Part shown: piece by piece, positions 63,817-64,000 of the stretch
Layout: every line of letters starts with the position of its first letter
Position numbering within the stretch: position 1 is the stretch's first letter
Assembly (NCBI GenBank): GCA_026004215.1
Contig: BPIR01000003.1
Span: 500,879-564,878 of the forward strand
Origin: Candidatus Binatia bacterium
GTDB taxonomy: Bacteria > Desulfobacterota > Binatia > HRBIN30
Length of the DNA stretch: 64,000 bases
Direction: 5' to 3'
Position numbers and translations under genes: made by a program
Notes under the pieces: model-generated
What the model saw: only the letters and a program-made list of their open reading frames with translations
What the model was told of the DNA's origin: nothing
Database searches by the model: none

Positions 63817-64000
63817 ATGGAAGTCGAGTGGATTGTTTTTGCCGCAGCTCTCGGCCTGGGTGCAAGCGGCTGGCTGATGTTTCTCTGGCGGAGACGGAAG
63901 GCGGCGGACAGTCGGGAAGCTCTGCCGAAAGAACGATCGGAACCGCGTGGAACGAGTTTGTTCGAGGGCCTGCGACGCACACGGGAGCGCCTTTGGGGAG
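63817..64000 (+). CDS. ftsY: signal recognition particle receptor FtsY, N-terminal fragment
   Basis: The first 61 codons, open at the right edge. An N-terminal membrane segment (VEWIVFAAALGLGASGWLMFLWRRR) is followed by a short charged spacer and SLFEGLRRTRERLWG, which matches the start of the FtsY N domain. Position directly after smc supports the call. The GTPase part lies outside the window. Confidence 0.75.
   Translation, partial: MEVEWIVFAAALGLGASGWLMFLWRRRKAADSREALPKERSEPRGTSLFEGLRRTRERLWG

Overview
The window is about 60% GC and almost entirely bacterial protein-coding DNA. I recognise no rRNA, tRNA, CRISPR array or complete insertion sequence. The gene mix suggests an uncultivated deltaproteobacteria-like lineage, for example Candidatus Binatota: secreted proteins with a dockerin-like tail (CVGDCNGNGEVTI...), Thr/Pro linkers with a Cys-TM-Arg C-terminal sorting signal, a paired ArsA/GET3-like ATPase locus, a fused electron transfer flavoprotein, a 2-oxoacid:ferredoxin oxidoreductase and an archaeal-type fructose bisphosphatase family protein. 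That placement is inference from gene content only.

Layout. 1-5.6 kb: the end of a DUF1329 protein, a pterin carbinolamine dehydratase, a ferritin-like protein, a DacA-like protein that has lost its catalytic motifs, a HEAT-repeat membrane protein and two conserved proteins of unknown role. 5.7-10.1 kb: a secreted-protein locus with two dockerin-like proteins and a protein made of three almost identical 474-bp cohesin-like repeats plus a sorting signal, closed by a strong terminator. 10.2-16.9 kb: fabF, two ArsA-family ATPases, a double-hotdog MaoC hydratase, a methyltransferase-like protein and small membrane or secreted proteins. 17-22.7 kb: a stomatin-like protein, Xaa-Pro aminopeptidase, ThiO-like oxidase, dienelactone hydrolase and the lipoate genes lipB-lipA. 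22.7-25.8 kb: a GST-like protein, then a redox cluster (rubrerythrin-like, DUF3501, Fur-family regulator, cupredoxin lipoprotein) behind a promoter that overlaps an inverted repeat.

25.8-28.9 kb is the decayed accessory part: palindromic REP-like units, a truncated alpha/beta hydrolase and RHS remnants in broken frames. 28.9-33.4 kb: a zinc alcohol dehydrogenase, a PuuD-type membrane protein, a rhodanese-ThiF fusion with a MoaD-like protein and an enoyl-CoA hydratase. 33.5-40.1 kb: an Lrp regulator followed directly by gltB-gltD (ammonia assimilation). 40.1-43.6 kb: a fused ETF beta-alpha protein overlapping a GT39 glycosyltransferase. 43.9-46.1 kb: a small XRE regulator, a c-di-AMP (ydaO) riboswitch ahead of an RlpA-like protein and a universal stress protein. 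46.2-48.8 kb: a secreted protein with two related Cys-rich domains joined by a ~390-residue Ser/Thr/Pro linker. 48.9-57.2 kb: korA-korB, RNase E/G with its usual TIGR03960/TIGR03936 radical SAM partner, and an HNH nuclease. 57.2-64 kb: an 888-residue tandem fructose-1,6-bisphosphate aldolase/phosphatase-like protein, then smc and the start of ftsY.

The most interesting items are the tandem FBP aldolase/phosphatase protein with complementary motif loss, the c-di-AMP riboswitch with a visible ribosome-site sequestration scheme, and the cohesin-like/dockerin-like surface locus.
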